From Desulfitobacterium_A sp035539115 (GTDB lineage: Bacteria; Bacillota; Desulfitobacteriia; Desulfitobacteriales; Desulfitobacteriaceae): a DNA stretch of 64,000 nt. Numbering within the stretch: position 1 is the first letter of the stretch; every line of letters begins with the position of its first letter. The position numbers and the translations under genes are program-made. Of the stretch, positions 25,498-34,271 are shown piece by piece. Location of the stretch: NCBI RefSeq assembly GCF_035539115.1, contig NZ_DATLJA010000086.1, positions 1-64,000 on the forward strand, read 5' to 3'. Under the pieces are notes generated by a model. That model worked only from the letters and a program-made list of their open reading frames with translations, made no database searches and was not told the origin of the DNA.

Positions 25498-26496
25498 ATG
25501 CGGGAAATAGAGCAAATCCGTCAAGCAATTCAAAAGGGCCTTCCTTTGGTCTACCTCTGGTATGGGGAAGAGCGCTTTCTCCTTCAAGAGGCTGTTCAGA
25601 TTTTGATGAATTCTTATTTAGAAAAGGACCCGTCTGGAAGCGGGATTGAGGTTGTATCAGCCAAGGCTGTGACACCAGTTGAGATTGTTGAACGAGCGAG
25701 CACGATCTCTTTTTTTCAGGGGCGGCTGGTGATTGTTGAGGATATTCCGTATTTTCAGGAGGGACAAGGGGATAGTTTAGAGCCCTATTTTGAGTATTTT
25801 AAGGACCCTAATCCAGGAACCTGTCTTTTGTTTTTATCCGAGAGTGTGCATAAAGGACGTAAGTTTTACAAAGCGATCGGTCAAGCGGGTGTGATTGTGG
25901 AATTCACGGCACCCAAACGGGCCCAAGAGTGGCAAGCCTGGCTTGATTCTGAACTTCAGGCAAGAGGGAAAAAGATGCGTCCTGAGGTTAAAACCTTTTT
26001 TCTAGAATGGACAGGGCATCAACCTGGGGTGTTAAATCAGGAACTCGATAAACTCGTGTTGTATGTCGGAGAACGAGAAATGATTCGAGCCGAAGATGTG
26101 AAGGAGATTATCCCGCAAACGTCCGAGGCTACAGTTTTTGAACTTTTGGATGCTGTGGCAGCACGTTCAAGTGCACTCGCTTTGCAAAAGCTTCATCAGG
26201 TTTTACGCCAGGAGCATGCCCTTAAAGTTCTTACTCTTCTGGTTCGACAAGTTCGAATGCTCCTTGGGACTCAGGCTTTACGCCAAAAGGGTGGAAATGT
26301 GAATGATGCTCCTCGTTTATTGGGAATGAAGCCCTTTGAGGCTCAAAAAGTATGGAGACAGTCTGAAAAACTGAGCTACCAACAGTTGGAGACGGCTCTC
26401 CGAGAATGCTTAGCTACTGAACTAGGAATTAAGACAGGCAAAGGGGAAGCCAATTTCTTATTGGAGTTAATGGTGACGAAATTCTGTGCACTTTAG
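25498..26496 (+). CDS. holA: DNA polymerase III subunit delta
   Basis: A 332-residue delta subunit of the clamp loader. The N-terminal PLVYLWYGEERFLLQEAV and the middle helix ELDKLVLYVG are characteristic, with a C-terminal collar domain. It opens the sliding clamp at primed DNA. ATG 25498 follows GTGGGGGGAGGG. It lies between comEC and the oppositely oriented rpsT, the normal Firmicutes order. Confidence 0.9.
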   Translation: MREIEQIRQAIQKGLPLVYLWYGEERFLLQEAVQILMNSYLEKDPSGSGIEVVSAKAVTPVEIVERASTISFFQGRLVIVEDIPYFQEGQGDSLEPYFEYFKDPNPGTCLLFLSESVHKGRKFYKAIGQAGVIVEFTAPKRAQEWQAWLDSELQARGKKMRPEVKTFFLEWTGHQPGVLNQELDKLVLYVGEREMIRAEDVKEIIPQTSEATVFELLDAVAARSSALALQKLHQVLRQEHALKVLTLLVRQVRMLLGTQALRQKGGNVNDAPRLLGMKPFEAQKVWRQSEKLSYQQLETALRECLATELGIKTGKGEANFLLELMVTKFCAL

Positions 26497-26524
26497 TTAT
26501 TTGAGAGTGCCAAAAGAAGGCATA

Positions 26525-26560
26525 AAAAAAGAGTGGCGAATAAACACTACTCTTTTTTTA
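26525..26560. terminator. Bidirectional terminator between holA and rpsT
   Basis: AAAAAAAGAGTG / CACTACTCTTTTTTT hairpin with A- and T-tracts at both feet, placed between two converging genes. A TACTAACAGA element abuts the T-tract. Confidence 0.85.
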
Positions 26561-26653
26561 TACTAACAGAAAGTATAAATTTTTGGCAGATAGCATAAGT
26601 GCAACCAGCGGTTTTCGCTTTCGCAAAGCTCGGCGAAAGCCGGGTTTTCTTTA
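26561..26653. repeat. TACTAACAGA element, copy A3
   Basis: A 93-base uninterrupted copy: TACTAACAGAAAGTATAAAT, GCAGATAGCATAAGTGCAAC, then the hairpin CTTTCGCAAAGCTCGGCGAAAG and the end GGGTTTTCTTTA. It starts directly behind the terminator T-tract and ends 30 bases after the rpsT stop. Confidence 0.8.
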
Positions 26654-26683
26654 TGCCGTTCTAACTTAAGGTTAACCTAGGGC

Positions 26684-26956
26684 TTAGCCGACTTGGGTAA
26701 ATTGCTTCGCATAACGTTTGGTTAAACGAGACTTTTTACGGGCAGCCATGTTGTCATGTACTAACCCTTTAGAAGAAGCTTTATCCAAAGCGCGGGTTGC
26801 TTTGCTCAACGCAACTTTAGCGGTATCGGCGTCTGTGCTTAAAGATTCTTCAAAACGACGAAGTGTTGTCCGTAAAGCCGATTTAGCGGCAGTATTTTTA
26901 AGCGCGCGAGCTTTGGTCAATTCAACTCTTTTGATAGCGGACTTAATATTTGGCAC
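26684..26956 (-). CDS. rpsT: 30S ribosomal protein S20
   Basis: A 90-residue basic protein with the S20 start MPNIKSAIKRVELTKARALKN and the helical KGLVHDNMAARKKSRL end. The only ribosomal gene on the minus strand in the window. The site AGGGGGTGACC lies upstream of the start on that strand. Converges with holA. Confidence 0.96.
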   Translation of the reverse strand: MPNIKSAIKRVELTKARALKNTAAKSALRTTLRRFEESLSTDADTAKVALSKATRALDKASSKGLVHDNMAARKKSRLTKRYAKQFTQVG

Positions 26957-27135
26957 TGGTGGTCACCCCCTTTGGAATAAACTTTCCAACAGTATACACA
27001 AACTACATTCTAACATTCAATAGGAAATAATTCAAGGCGGAATCCCTCAGATCCTTTAAAAGTCCTTTGAAAAATCTTAAACGAAATTCAAAAAATTAAA
27101 GAGATCGAGGGTCGGATAAAAAGAAGTAAAGTTGT

Positions 27136-27158
27136 TTAGACTATATGCTGTAGTCTAA
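27136..27158. promoter_or_regulatory. Inverted repeat upstream of the YvlD-like gene
   Basis: Eight-base arms TTAGACTA / TAGTCTAA with a 7-base spacer, about 40 bases before the next start. The size suits a dimeric repressor site; the regulator is unknown. Confidence 0.3.
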
Positions 27159-27199
27159 GTTAAAAAGACATAAAGTCAATTACGATTGGAGGGTTTTTA

Positions 27200-27532
27200 A
27201 TGTTAGGAATGATTGTCCGGTTTATTGTTTCTGCGATCGTATTGCTCTTGGTGAGCTACATTGTTCCTGGTCTTCACGTAGCCGGATTTACAGGCGCACT
27301 GATCGCTGCCGTAGTTATTGCCGTTCTGGGTTATGTCGTTGAACTGGCTTTTGGCAAAACCAAGCTTACCCGTTTTCACCGCGGGGCGGTTGGCTTCATT
27401 ACATCAGCAGTGGTTATTTATCTCACCCAATTTATTGTTCCTGGATCTATTCGTGTTAACTTAATTGGTGCTTTGCTGGCTTCTCTTGTCATAGGAATCG
27501 TTGATACCTTTGTACCCACTGAGTTGCGCTAA
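27200..27532 (+). CDS. Small four-helix membrane protein, YvlD/phage-holin-IV-like (PF04020-type)
   Basis: A 110-residue protein with four hydrophobic helices separated by VPGLHVAGF and VPGSIRVNLI turns; pattern and length match the 4-TM holin superfamily IV/YvlD proteins, which are chromosomal and not phage lysis genes. ATG 27200 behind TTGGAGGG. In sporulating relatives a gene of this type lies before spoIIP. The role is unknown. Confidence 0.75.
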   Translation: MLGMIVRFIVSAIVLLLVSYIVPGLHVAGFTGALIAAVVIAVLGYVVELAFGKTKLTRFHRGAVGFITSAVVIYLTQFIVPGSIRVNLIGALLASLVIGIVDTFVPTELR

Positions 27533-27599
27533 AAAAGTAAGTTCTAACGAAGACTTGTCCTTCATATTCCTTAATAAAAAGGAAAGGAGGACAAGTTTC

Positions 27600-28691
27600 T
27601 TGTTACACCAAAAAACCTATTCAAAATGGCGTTTATGGCCGACATCTTATTGGGCCCGTGGTATAATTTTCACCTTACTTGCACTTCTCTTCTTAGGACT
27701 CTTTGCTTACGCCTTGGAACAGGGGAGTTCACGCCAACTTGTTCGCGTCTTAGTTCAGCAAAAATTCCCGTTTGAAGCAATAGTGATGGAAGGTATTCCT
27801 GGATATTCAGCACCTGAACGTCCACTTTTAGGCCAGATCCGAAATCAAGGGGTATCGTTAGGAATGTTCTTGCTAACGGGAGTTAATTTGTCAGATACAC
27901 GCACCTATTTTTTGAGTTACTTTACTCCACCGCCTGAAGGTCCGGCTTGGATTGGATGGGCCTATAATGCAAATGACCCAGAGTTTGAGGGATTTGATTC
28001 TGGGCCAAGCATTGAACCTATCCCCAAGGACCCAGGAAATAACCCTGGTTTGCAAAATCAGACTCCTACGCCTCAACCCAACTCGAGTAACGGGAAAGTC
28101 CTTGTCGGAATCTACAACACTCATAATGCTGAGTGCTACGCAGGGGATGGTGGTCCGGAACGACGGGACGGAGAAAACGGCGATGTTGTTACTGTTGGGG
28201 AAACATTGAAAAAAGCCCTCGATAAAGATGGAGTACCTACAGTTCATTCCTTACAGATTCATGACGCAGCAGATATGATGAAAGCCTATAATAGGTCTGT
28301 TGTTACGGCAACCCAGCTTTTAAACGACAATCCCTCGCTGAAGCTGCTTCTTGATTTGCATCGGGATGGGCTCCCGCCGGATGTTGATAAGTCGACGACT
28401 ACGATCAACGGCAAAGACGTTGGAAAGGTATTGGTTGTTATTGGCAAGAAAAATCCTCATTGGCAGAAAAATGAAGAAATTGCTCAACAGTTGATTGCGT
28501 TAGGAGAAAAAAAATATCCAGGTTTATTCGTTACGCAAATCAGTTATGCTTCTGATGCCCGTTATAATCAGCATCTAGCCGATGGAGCACTTCTTTTCGA
28601 AATCGGAAGTCAATTAAATACGCTCGAAGAGGCGAATGGAGCTGCTGATGCGCTGGCAGATGTACTCGCGGATTGGGTTAAGGCGAATTGA
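27600..28691 (+). CDS. spoIIP: Stage II sporulation protein P
   Basis: A 363-residue protein: N-terminal membrane anchor (GIIFTLLALLFLGLFAYAL) and C-terminal SpoIIP amidase/endopeptidase domain (VGIYNTHNAECY; LLLDLHRDG; FEIGSQLNTLEEA). It degrades septal peptidoglycan with SpoIID and SpoIIM during engulfment of the forespore. TTG 27600 follows AAAGGAGG by nine bases. A linker with a PQPNSS-type stretch separates anchor and enzyme. Confidence 0.92.
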   Translation: MLHQKTYSKWRLWPTSYWARGIIFTLLALLFLGLFAYALEQGSSRQLVRVLVQQKFPFEAIVMEGIPGYSAPERPLLGQIRNQGVSLGMFLLTGVNLSDTRTYFLSYFTPPPEGPAWIGWAYNANDPEFEGFDSGPSIEPIPKDPGNNPGLQNQTPTPQPNSSNGKVLVGIYNTHNAECYAGDGGPERRDGENGDVVTVGETLKKALDKDGVPTVHSLQIHDAADMMKAYNRSVVTATQLLNDNPSLKLLLDLHRDGLPPDVDKSTTTINGKDVGKVLVVIGKKNPHWQKNEEIAQQLIALGEKKYPGLFVTQISYASDARYNQHLADGALLFEIGSQLNTLEEANGAADALADVLADWVKAN

Positions 28692-28797
28692 TAAACCTCT
28701 AATTGGAGACTGATTCTTCCCCCTCGCTTCGAAAAATGATATAATTCTAAAGTTAAACACGAAACTTACCCGAACATCGATAAAAGGGGACAGAAGA

Positions 28798-30360
28798 ATG
28801 TCAGGTACACGAACCCTAGCGAAAGCGGCTGGACTGTTGATGTTGACCCAGCTAGCCTCGAGAATTTTAGGCTTTTTTCGGGAATCCATCATGGCCGGTT
28901 ACTTTGGCAAAACGAGTGCGACGGATGCCTATCAGACCGCATTTATTCTTCCCGATTTAATTTATTGGCTACTTGTAGGCGGAGTTTTAAGCTCTGCCTT
29001 TATTCCTGTGTTCTCCGAGTATATCCATAAAGGAAATGAAGAAGAAGGCTGGCGCGTCGTAAGTTCCGTCGTGAATATTATCTTTATCTGGTTAGGCGCA
29101 TTTGTTATCCTGGCGCTGATTCTCACTCCCTGGTTTATTCAATTGCAAGTCCCCGGATTTTCCGAAGAAAATAAAGCTTTGACGATCCATCTTACCCGCA
29201 TTATTCTGATCCAGCCCTTGCTTTTAGCCTTAAGTGGGTTAACAATGGGGGTTCTCAATTCTTATAAGATATTTTGGCCCTCAGCTTTAGGTACCGTGCT
29301 CTATAATGCGTGTGTTATTCTCTTTGGAATTATTCTGGCTCAGCCCAATAACCCGCAGACGATCTCCGGTTTTGCGATCGGAGTCGTAGTCGGAGCGCTA
29401 ATGAACTTTCTCGTCCAAATTCCTGCTTTGCGCCGGGTGGGACTTCGGTATTACCCTATTATTGATTGGCATCATCCCGGAGTGAAGCGGATCGCGATGC
29501 TGGCCGTCCCGATTATCTTTAGTTATGCTTTGAACCAGATTCAGGTCGCGGTCAATTCCAATCTCGGCTCACACCTCGTTGCGGGAAGTATCACCTCGAT
29601 TTGGTATTCTTATCGTTTATATCAGTTACCCGTTGGAATTTTCGCCCTAGCCATTGCGGTAGCGATTTTCCCCACACTCAATGAACATGCGACGCTCAAA
29701 CATTGGCAAGATTTTATCCAAACCTCTTCGAGTGCTGTGCGGATGGTCATTTTTATTACCTTACCTATTTCCGTAGGGATGATTGTCCTGCGTTATCCCT
29801 TAATCCAAGTGCTCTTTCAGCATGGAGCGTTTAAAGCAGAGGATACCTTCGCGACGGCAATCCCACTCCTTTATTTTGCAGTTGGCATTTCAGCCCAATC
29901 TATCATCCAAATTCTTCCTCGGATGTTTTATGCTTTGCAGGATACCTGGACCCCGGTAATCCTAGGGATACTTTCGATGATTGCTAATGTTATTTTCATG
30001 TTCCTATTGGTTAAACCGCTTCAAGCGGGAGGCTTGGCCTTGGCTACCTCCTTAGCTGCAGTTTTCAATATGGTTGCGCTTTTTTATGTCTTGCGTAAAC
30101 GTTTAAAAAAAATCGATGGCTGGCGAATTTTTCGAACATCCCTGCAAACTTTAGGGGCTTCCCTGCTGATGGGGGCTGTTGTTTGGATTTGGGGCCAAGG
30201 TTTGACTCCTCGCCTAGGTTCGGGAACCATGGGGGCAATAATTATACTCATTACGGGAACGGCTCTGGGTGCTCTTATCTTTGCTGGAGCGGCCAAAGTG
30301 ATGAAGATGGAAGAATTCAATCAGACTTTAGGGATGCTGCAACGGAAAATACATCACTAA
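28798..30360 (+). CDS. murJ: Lipid II flippase MurJ
   Basis: A 520-residue polytopic protein with about 14 helices and MVN/MurJ motifs (SRILGFFRESIMAGYFG; SATDAYQTAFILPDL). It carries lipid II across the membrane for peptidoglycan synthesis. ATG 28798 follows AAAAGGGG. A B-like fragment (ATAAGGCAACTAAGGC) lies in the gap to the next gene. Confidence 0.9.
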   Translation: MSGTRTLAKAAGLLMLTQLASRILGFFRESIMAGYFGKTSATDAYQTAFILPDLIYWLLVGGVLSSAFIPVFSEYIHKGNEEEGWRVVSSVVNIIFIWLGAFVILALILTPWFIQLQVPGFSEENKALTIHLTRIILIQPLLLALSGLTMGVLNSYKIFWPSALGTVLYNACVILFGIILAQPNNPQTISGFAIGVVVGALMNFLVQIPALRRVGLRYYPIIDWHHPGVKRIAMLAVPIIFSYALNQIQVAVNSNLGSHLVAGSITSIWYSYRLYQLPVGIFALAIAVAIFPTLNEHATLKHWQDFIQTSSSAVRMVIFITLPISVGMIVLRYPLIQVLFQHGAFKAEDTFATAIPLLYFAVGISAQSIIQILPRMFYALQDTWTPVILGILSMIANVIFMFLLVKPLQAGGLALATSLAAVFNMVALFYVLRKRLKKIDGWRIFRTSLQTLGASLLMGAVVWIWGQGLTPRLGSGTMGAIIILITGTALGALIFAGAAKVMKMEEFNQTLGMLQRKIHH

Positions 30361-30421
30361 GCAGGGGTTACCTGGGAGGGCAACCCTATAAGGCAACTAA
30401 GGCATCGTGGAGGAGATAGAA

Positions 30422-31465
30422 GTGGGTGTTGAGCTCGAGCATTCAGCCGCGGTAAGGGCAGAGAAGAAACTCCGAAGCTGGCAAAAGTTGTTGCTTAAGG
30501 TTTTGACTGCTTTTTTATATTTTATCTTCGTTGCGGGGATTACGGGCTATCTTCTCATTTTTTACGGGCCGCTCACCGGGCTAAAGGAACTTTATGTCAC
30601 GACAGCGATGACAACCTATAGCCATCAATATTTAGCACATTTGCTGGTTAGTGATGAAGAAATCCAACAGATCATGGATAATAACAAAGTAACCGAGCCG
30701 ACGGTAAACACGGATGAAAAGGCGATAAAGGTGAAACAACCATGGATCCAGCAGAAACCACCGTTGGAGTTCATTGAAACGAAGGGGGACAATTATCATG
30801 GCTATCTTCTAAAGGTAGCTAACCCGAAATGGGTTCAACTTGTCGTCACGGATCAACTCGGAAGTAAAGGACTCAAGGTGGAAGAGTTTGCAAGGAAATA
30901 TCAGGCATCAGCCGCTATCAATGCAGGAGGATTCTCCGATCCTGGAGGAGAAGGGCGGGGTGGAACTCCGACGGGAATTCTCATCACGGGTGGCAGGATT
31001 CTTTACAAGGATCAGCTTGCCTTTTATAACTTGATCGGCTTTGATCGGAATGACGTCATGGTCTTGGGGCGATATTCTTTAAAACAGATCGAAGAGCTCG
31101 GAATCCGAGATGCCGTTAGCTTTGGCCCTTTTCTGATCGTGAACGGAGAACCCATGATCACACAAGGAGATGGGGGCTGGGGAATTGCACCACGAACGGC
31201 GATAGGGCAGACGAAAGATGGGACGATACTTTTTCTAGTGATTGATGGACGGCAGATTGGAAGCTTGGGAGCAACCCTTAAAGATGTGCAAACGATTATG
31301 CTCGAACACGGTGCTGAAAACGCGGCTAATCTTGATGGCGGGTCTTCGTCTATACTTGTCCTTGAGGGTAAGGTGATGAATAAACCGAGCAGCTCGTACG
31401 GATCGCGTGAGGTCCCTTCGGCCTTTGTCGTGAGGCCGCTCAACCAATTTACTGAGACTTTCTAG
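30422..31465 (+). CDS. Membrane-anchored phosphodiester glycosidase (NAGPA domain) family protein
   Basis: A 347-residue protein with an N-terminal transmembrane helix (VLTAFLYFIFVAGITGYLLIF, ~residues 25-45) and a NAGPA/DUF2233 domain (INAGGFSDPGG; PRTAIGQTKDG; AANLDGGSSSILV). Such enzymes remove sugar phosphodiester caps; in Bacillus a relative acts on wall polymers. GTG 30422 is chosen, as GTGGAGGAG at 30407 is its binding site. Confidence 0.82.
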   Translation: MGVELEHSAAVRAEKKLRSWQKLLLKVLTAFLYFIFVAGITGYLLIFYGPLTGLKELYVTTAMTTYSHQYLAHLLVSDEEIQQIMDNNKVTEPTVNTDEKAIKVKQPWIQQKPPLEFIETKGDNYHGYLLKVANPKWVQLVVTDQLGSKGLKVEEFARKYQASAAINAGGFSDPGGEGRGGTPTGILITGGRILYKDQLAFYNLIGFDRNDVMVLGRYSLKQIEELGIRDAVSFGPFLIVNGEPMITQGDGGWGIAPRTAIGQTKDGTILFLVIDGRQIGSLGATLKDVQTIMLEHGAENAANLDGGSSSILVLEGKVMNKPSSSYGSREVPSAFVVRPLNQFTETF

Positions 31466-31561
31466 GTTTTGCATTTTCTTGCTGATTCCCCCCACATTCT
31501 GGTATAATGATTCTTTAGATATTAAATCAACAATAGAATTGCTGGAAATGAGGGGAAATCT

Positions 31562-33367
31562 GTGGCACAGGCGTCACAAAGAATACGCAACTTCTCGATT
31601 ATCGCGCACATCGATCATGGAAAATCTACGTTGGCTGACCGTCTGATTGAATATACAGGTGCACTTTCAAAACGAGAGATGGAGGAACAGGTCCTCGACT
31701 CGATGGATTTGGAGCGGGAGCGTGGAATTACGATCAAACTCCAAACGGTCCGCCTGCAGTATCAAGCGAAAGATGGACAAGTCTATGAGCTGAATCTCAT
31801 TGATACCCCGGGACATGTCGATTTTACCTATGAAGTTTCCCGGAGTTTGGCCGCCTGCGAAGGGGCACTCCTGGTTGTGGATGCGGCGCAAGGGATTGAA
31901 GCGCAGACCTTGGCTAATGTCTATTTAGCGCTGGAAAATAACCTGGAGATCATTCCAATTATTAATAAGATTGATTTACCAAGTGCAGATCCTGAACGGG
32001 TCAAACAAGAGATTGAAGATGTGATTGGACTCGATGCGAGCGAAGCCATTCTCGCTTCAGCCAAGACAGGCATTGGAATTGAAGACATTCTGGAAGCGGT
32101 TGTTAAAAAGGTTCCAGCCCCACAGGGAGATGATACGGCACCTTTAAAGGCTTTGATTTTTGATTCCAATTTCGATGCTTATAAGGGGGCCATTTCCCAC
32201 GTCCGCATCATGGAAGGACGAGTGGCTAAAGGAACTAAGATCAGAATGATGTCAAACGACCGCGTCTTTGAAGTTACAGAAGTCGGAACTTATACACCTG
32301 CGATGCGTATTGTCGAGGAATTAAAGGCAGGTCAGGTTGGATTTATTTCGGCGAGCATTAAAAATGTTAAAGATACCCGAGTTGGGGATACGATTACGGA
32401 TGCAGATCATTCAGCTCTTTTCCCGCTCCCAGGCTACCGCAGCGCGACGCCAATGGTGTTTTGTGGTTTATATCCTGTGGATGCTAGTGATTACGAACAT
32501 CTTAAAGACGCTTTAGAAAAGCTCCATCTTAATGATGCCAGTCTCGTGTTTGAGCCGGAGACTTCTGTGGCGCTTGGGTTTGGTTACCGTTGTGGTTTCC
32601 TGGGGCTTTTGCATATGGAGATTATTCAAGAGAGACTGGAACGGGAATATGATTTAAATCTGATTACAACCGCACCTAGCGTGGTGTACCGCGTGAATAA
32701 AACGGACGGAGAAGTCATTAAGATCGATAACCCAACTAACCTGCCGCCAACGGAAGAAATAAGCAGTATTGAGGAACCCATGGTTAAGGCGACGATTATG
32801 GTGCCTGCCGACTATGTGGGAGCGATCATGGAACTTAATCAGGAAAAACGGGGTACGTATATCAATATGGATTATTTGTCCGTTAACCGAGTCAGCCTTA
32901 GCTATGAGCTTCCCTTAAGCGAAATTGTTTATGATTACTTTGATCAACTTAAATCCAGGACGAAAGGGTATGCTTCTTTAGATTATCAAATGTCCGGATA
33001 TAAGGAAGCGAATTTGGTCAAACTCGATGTTCTCTTGAATGGGGAATTGGTGGATGCGCTCTCCTTTATTATCCACAAAGATAAGGCGAATAGCCGAGGT
33101 CGAAAGCTAGTTGAGAAATTAAGAGGAATTATTCCGCGGCAAATGTTTGAAATACCGATCCAAGCGGTGATTGGAGCGAAGGTTGTTGCTCGGGAAACTG
33201 TGAGTGCGTTGCGTAAAGACGTCCTTGCAAAGTGTTATGGTGGGGATATTTCTCGGAAACGTAAACTCCTCGAAAAGCAAAAAGAGGGGAAGAAACGCAT
33301 GAAGCAGGTGGGCAGTGTGGAAATCCCGCAAGATGCATTTATGGCGGTTCTGAAGATCGATGACTAG
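31562..33367 (+). CDS. lepA: Elongation factor 4 (LepA)
   Basis: A 601-residue ribosome-bound GTPase with P-loop AHIDHGKS (residues 15-22), DTPGHVD, NKIDL, EF-G-like domains and the LepA-specific C-terminal domain (SYKEANLVK-type region, KANSRGR). It acts during initiation and on stalled ribosomes. GTG 31562 follows GAGGGGAAATCT. The next 900 bases are repeats. Confidence 0.95.
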   Translation: MAQASQRIRNFSIIAHIDHGKSTLADRLIEYTGALSKREMEEQVLDSMDLERERGITIKLQTVRLQYQAKDGQVYELNLIDTPGHVDFTYEVSRSLAACEGALLVVDAAQGIEAQTLANVYLALENNLEIIPIINKIDLPSADPERVKQEIEDVIGLDASEAILASAKTGIGIEDILEAVVKKVPAPQGDDTAPLKALIFDSNFDAYKGAISHVRIMEGRVAKGTKIRMMSNDRVFEVTEVGTYTPAMRIVEELKAGQVGFISASIKNVKDTRVGDTITDADHSALFPLPGYRSATPMVFCGLYPVDASDYEHLKDALEKLHLNDASLVFEPETSVALGFGYRCGFLGLLHMEIIQERLEREYDLNLITTAPSVVYRVNKTDGEVIKIDNPTNLPPTEEISSIEEPMVKATIMVPADYVGAIMELNQEKRGTYINMDYLSVNRVSLSYELPLSEIVYDYFDQLKSRTKGYASLDYQMSGYKEANLVKLDVLLNGELVDALSFIIHKDKANSRGRKLVEKLRGIIPRQMFEIPIQAVIGAKVVARETVSALRKDVLAKCYGGDISRKRKLLEKQKEGKKRMKQVGSVEIPQDAFMAVLKIDD

Positions 33368-33370
33368 AGC

Positions 33371-33585
33371 GAGTTGCGATTACAGCTGCTCCGGCCGAGC
33401 GCTCGTAAAGCAAACTAGCGGTTCAACTGCTGCATGCAAGCAGGCGGGGTTCCCGCCAAAATCGCCATCCTTGGCTCTGTTGGCGGCGGAGCACTTCCAT
33501 GTGCCCCGCCCCGCTGATGCAAGTGCAGTTTCACCGAGTTTGCTAGCTGCTCGCTTGAAGGCCTCCGCATCTGTACTCGCAACTC
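33371..33585. repeat. Long-palindrome family, complete copy (F4)
   Basis: A 215-base imperfect palindrome starting three bases after lepA. Outer arms GAGTTGCGATTACAG and CTGTACTCGCAACTC; inner arms with GCAAACTAGC and GAGTTTGCTAGC; tip with CCCGCCAAAATCGCCATCC, CTCTGTTGGCGGCGG and the hairpin GGAGCACTTCCATGTGCCCC. It aligns along its length with the copy at 60391-60603, and its middle is the inverse of that in F2 at 4130-4200. No gene lies between 33368 and 34271. Confidence 0.8.
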
Positions 33586-33625
33586 TCTGGGTGGCTTCTT
33601 AGGTCGCTTGCATGTGATGCTTTCT

Positions 33626-33655
33626 TGAAACAGGGGGACAGGTCCCTCGTTTCAG
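33626..33655. repeat. REP-type hairpin, GGGGGACAGG core
   Basis: TGAAACAGGGGGACAGG followed by TCCCTCGTTTCA, a small palindrome with the same core as those at 21800 and 60711. Confidence 0.7.
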
Positions 33656-33749
33656 TTGTCTTGTTGGCGGCGTTGGCAACCTGTCGCCGTTGAGATGTCA
33701 TCTTGAGTTTGCGGCTCGGGGCGAAACCCTCCACTGGAGGCTTTCGATC

Positions 33750-33837
33750 CATGTGCCCCGCCCCGCTGATGCAAGCGCAGTTTCACCGAGTTTGCTAGCT
33801 GCTCGCTTGAAGGCCTCCGCATCTGTATTCGCAACTC
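33750..33837. repeat. Long-palindrome family, partial copy (F5), direct duplicate of the F4 right half
   Basis: CATGTGCCCCGCCCCGCTGA through CTGTATTCGCAACTC repeats 33498-33585 with only a few changes; similarity continues on both copies for about 35 bases beyond the arm. The left part differs (GGGCGAAACCCTCCACTGGA), so it is a partly rebuilt or recombined element. Confidence 0.7.
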
Positions 33838-33894
33838 TCCGGGCAGCTTTTTGGGTCACTTGCATGTGATGATTGCATGGTTCGAGAGGCGGCG

Positions 33895-34170
33895 GGCGCA
33901 TTCTGCACCCAAGGCCGCACTTGCAAGCTTCATTAATAGCTTAAGAGAAAGCCTGGGCGTGGATTTTGATTTACGGGAGAGAACGACTAAAGCAAGCAGT
34001 TATCCAAGCTTAGGCAGTGGCGACTACTTGCAAGCAAAGGGTTGCGCACAGGCGTGCGCAACCGCCAATAGAGGCAGGAGCCGATTTTTGTGGGCGATGA
34101 CACGTCTAGTGTCATCGGAGCCTAAACAAGGAGCCGGTGTCTTAGCTTGGACTGCGAAGCGCCTGGAGTA
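33895..34170. repeat. Long-palindrome family, divergent copy (F6)
   Basis: Contains GCCAATAGAGGCAGGAGCCG and GATTTTTGTGGGCG, the same core and direction as F2, with its own tip hairpins GGTTGCGCACAGGCGTGCGC and CGATGACACGTCTAGTGTCA. The arms (CAAGCAGTTATCCAAGCTTA and partners) are degenerate. Confidence 0.55.
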
Positions 34171-34220
34171 AACGTAGTAAACAAAATCCACTCCCCTTAG
34201 ATATTCTAAATCTTATAAAA

Positions 34221-34246
34221 AAGACAGAAGAACCGTCCCCATGTCT
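34221..34246. repeat. REP-type hairpin, GGTTCTTCTGTC variant
   Basis: AGACAGAAGAACCGTCCCCA followed by TGTCT; the inverse of the unit at 45542-45570. Confidence 0.6.
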
Positions 34247-34271
34247 ACCCAGGGCTAGGAGGTCAGAGCTT

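Noticed and set aside
27200..27532. Phage holin indicating a prophage
   Set aside because: The four-helix type is common as a chromosomal protein; no other phage genes are nearby.
33360..34171. Several open frames of 60-106 codons on both strands after lepA
   Set aside because: They mirror the palindromic repeats; composition is unlike the neighbouring genes and no ribosome sites are present.
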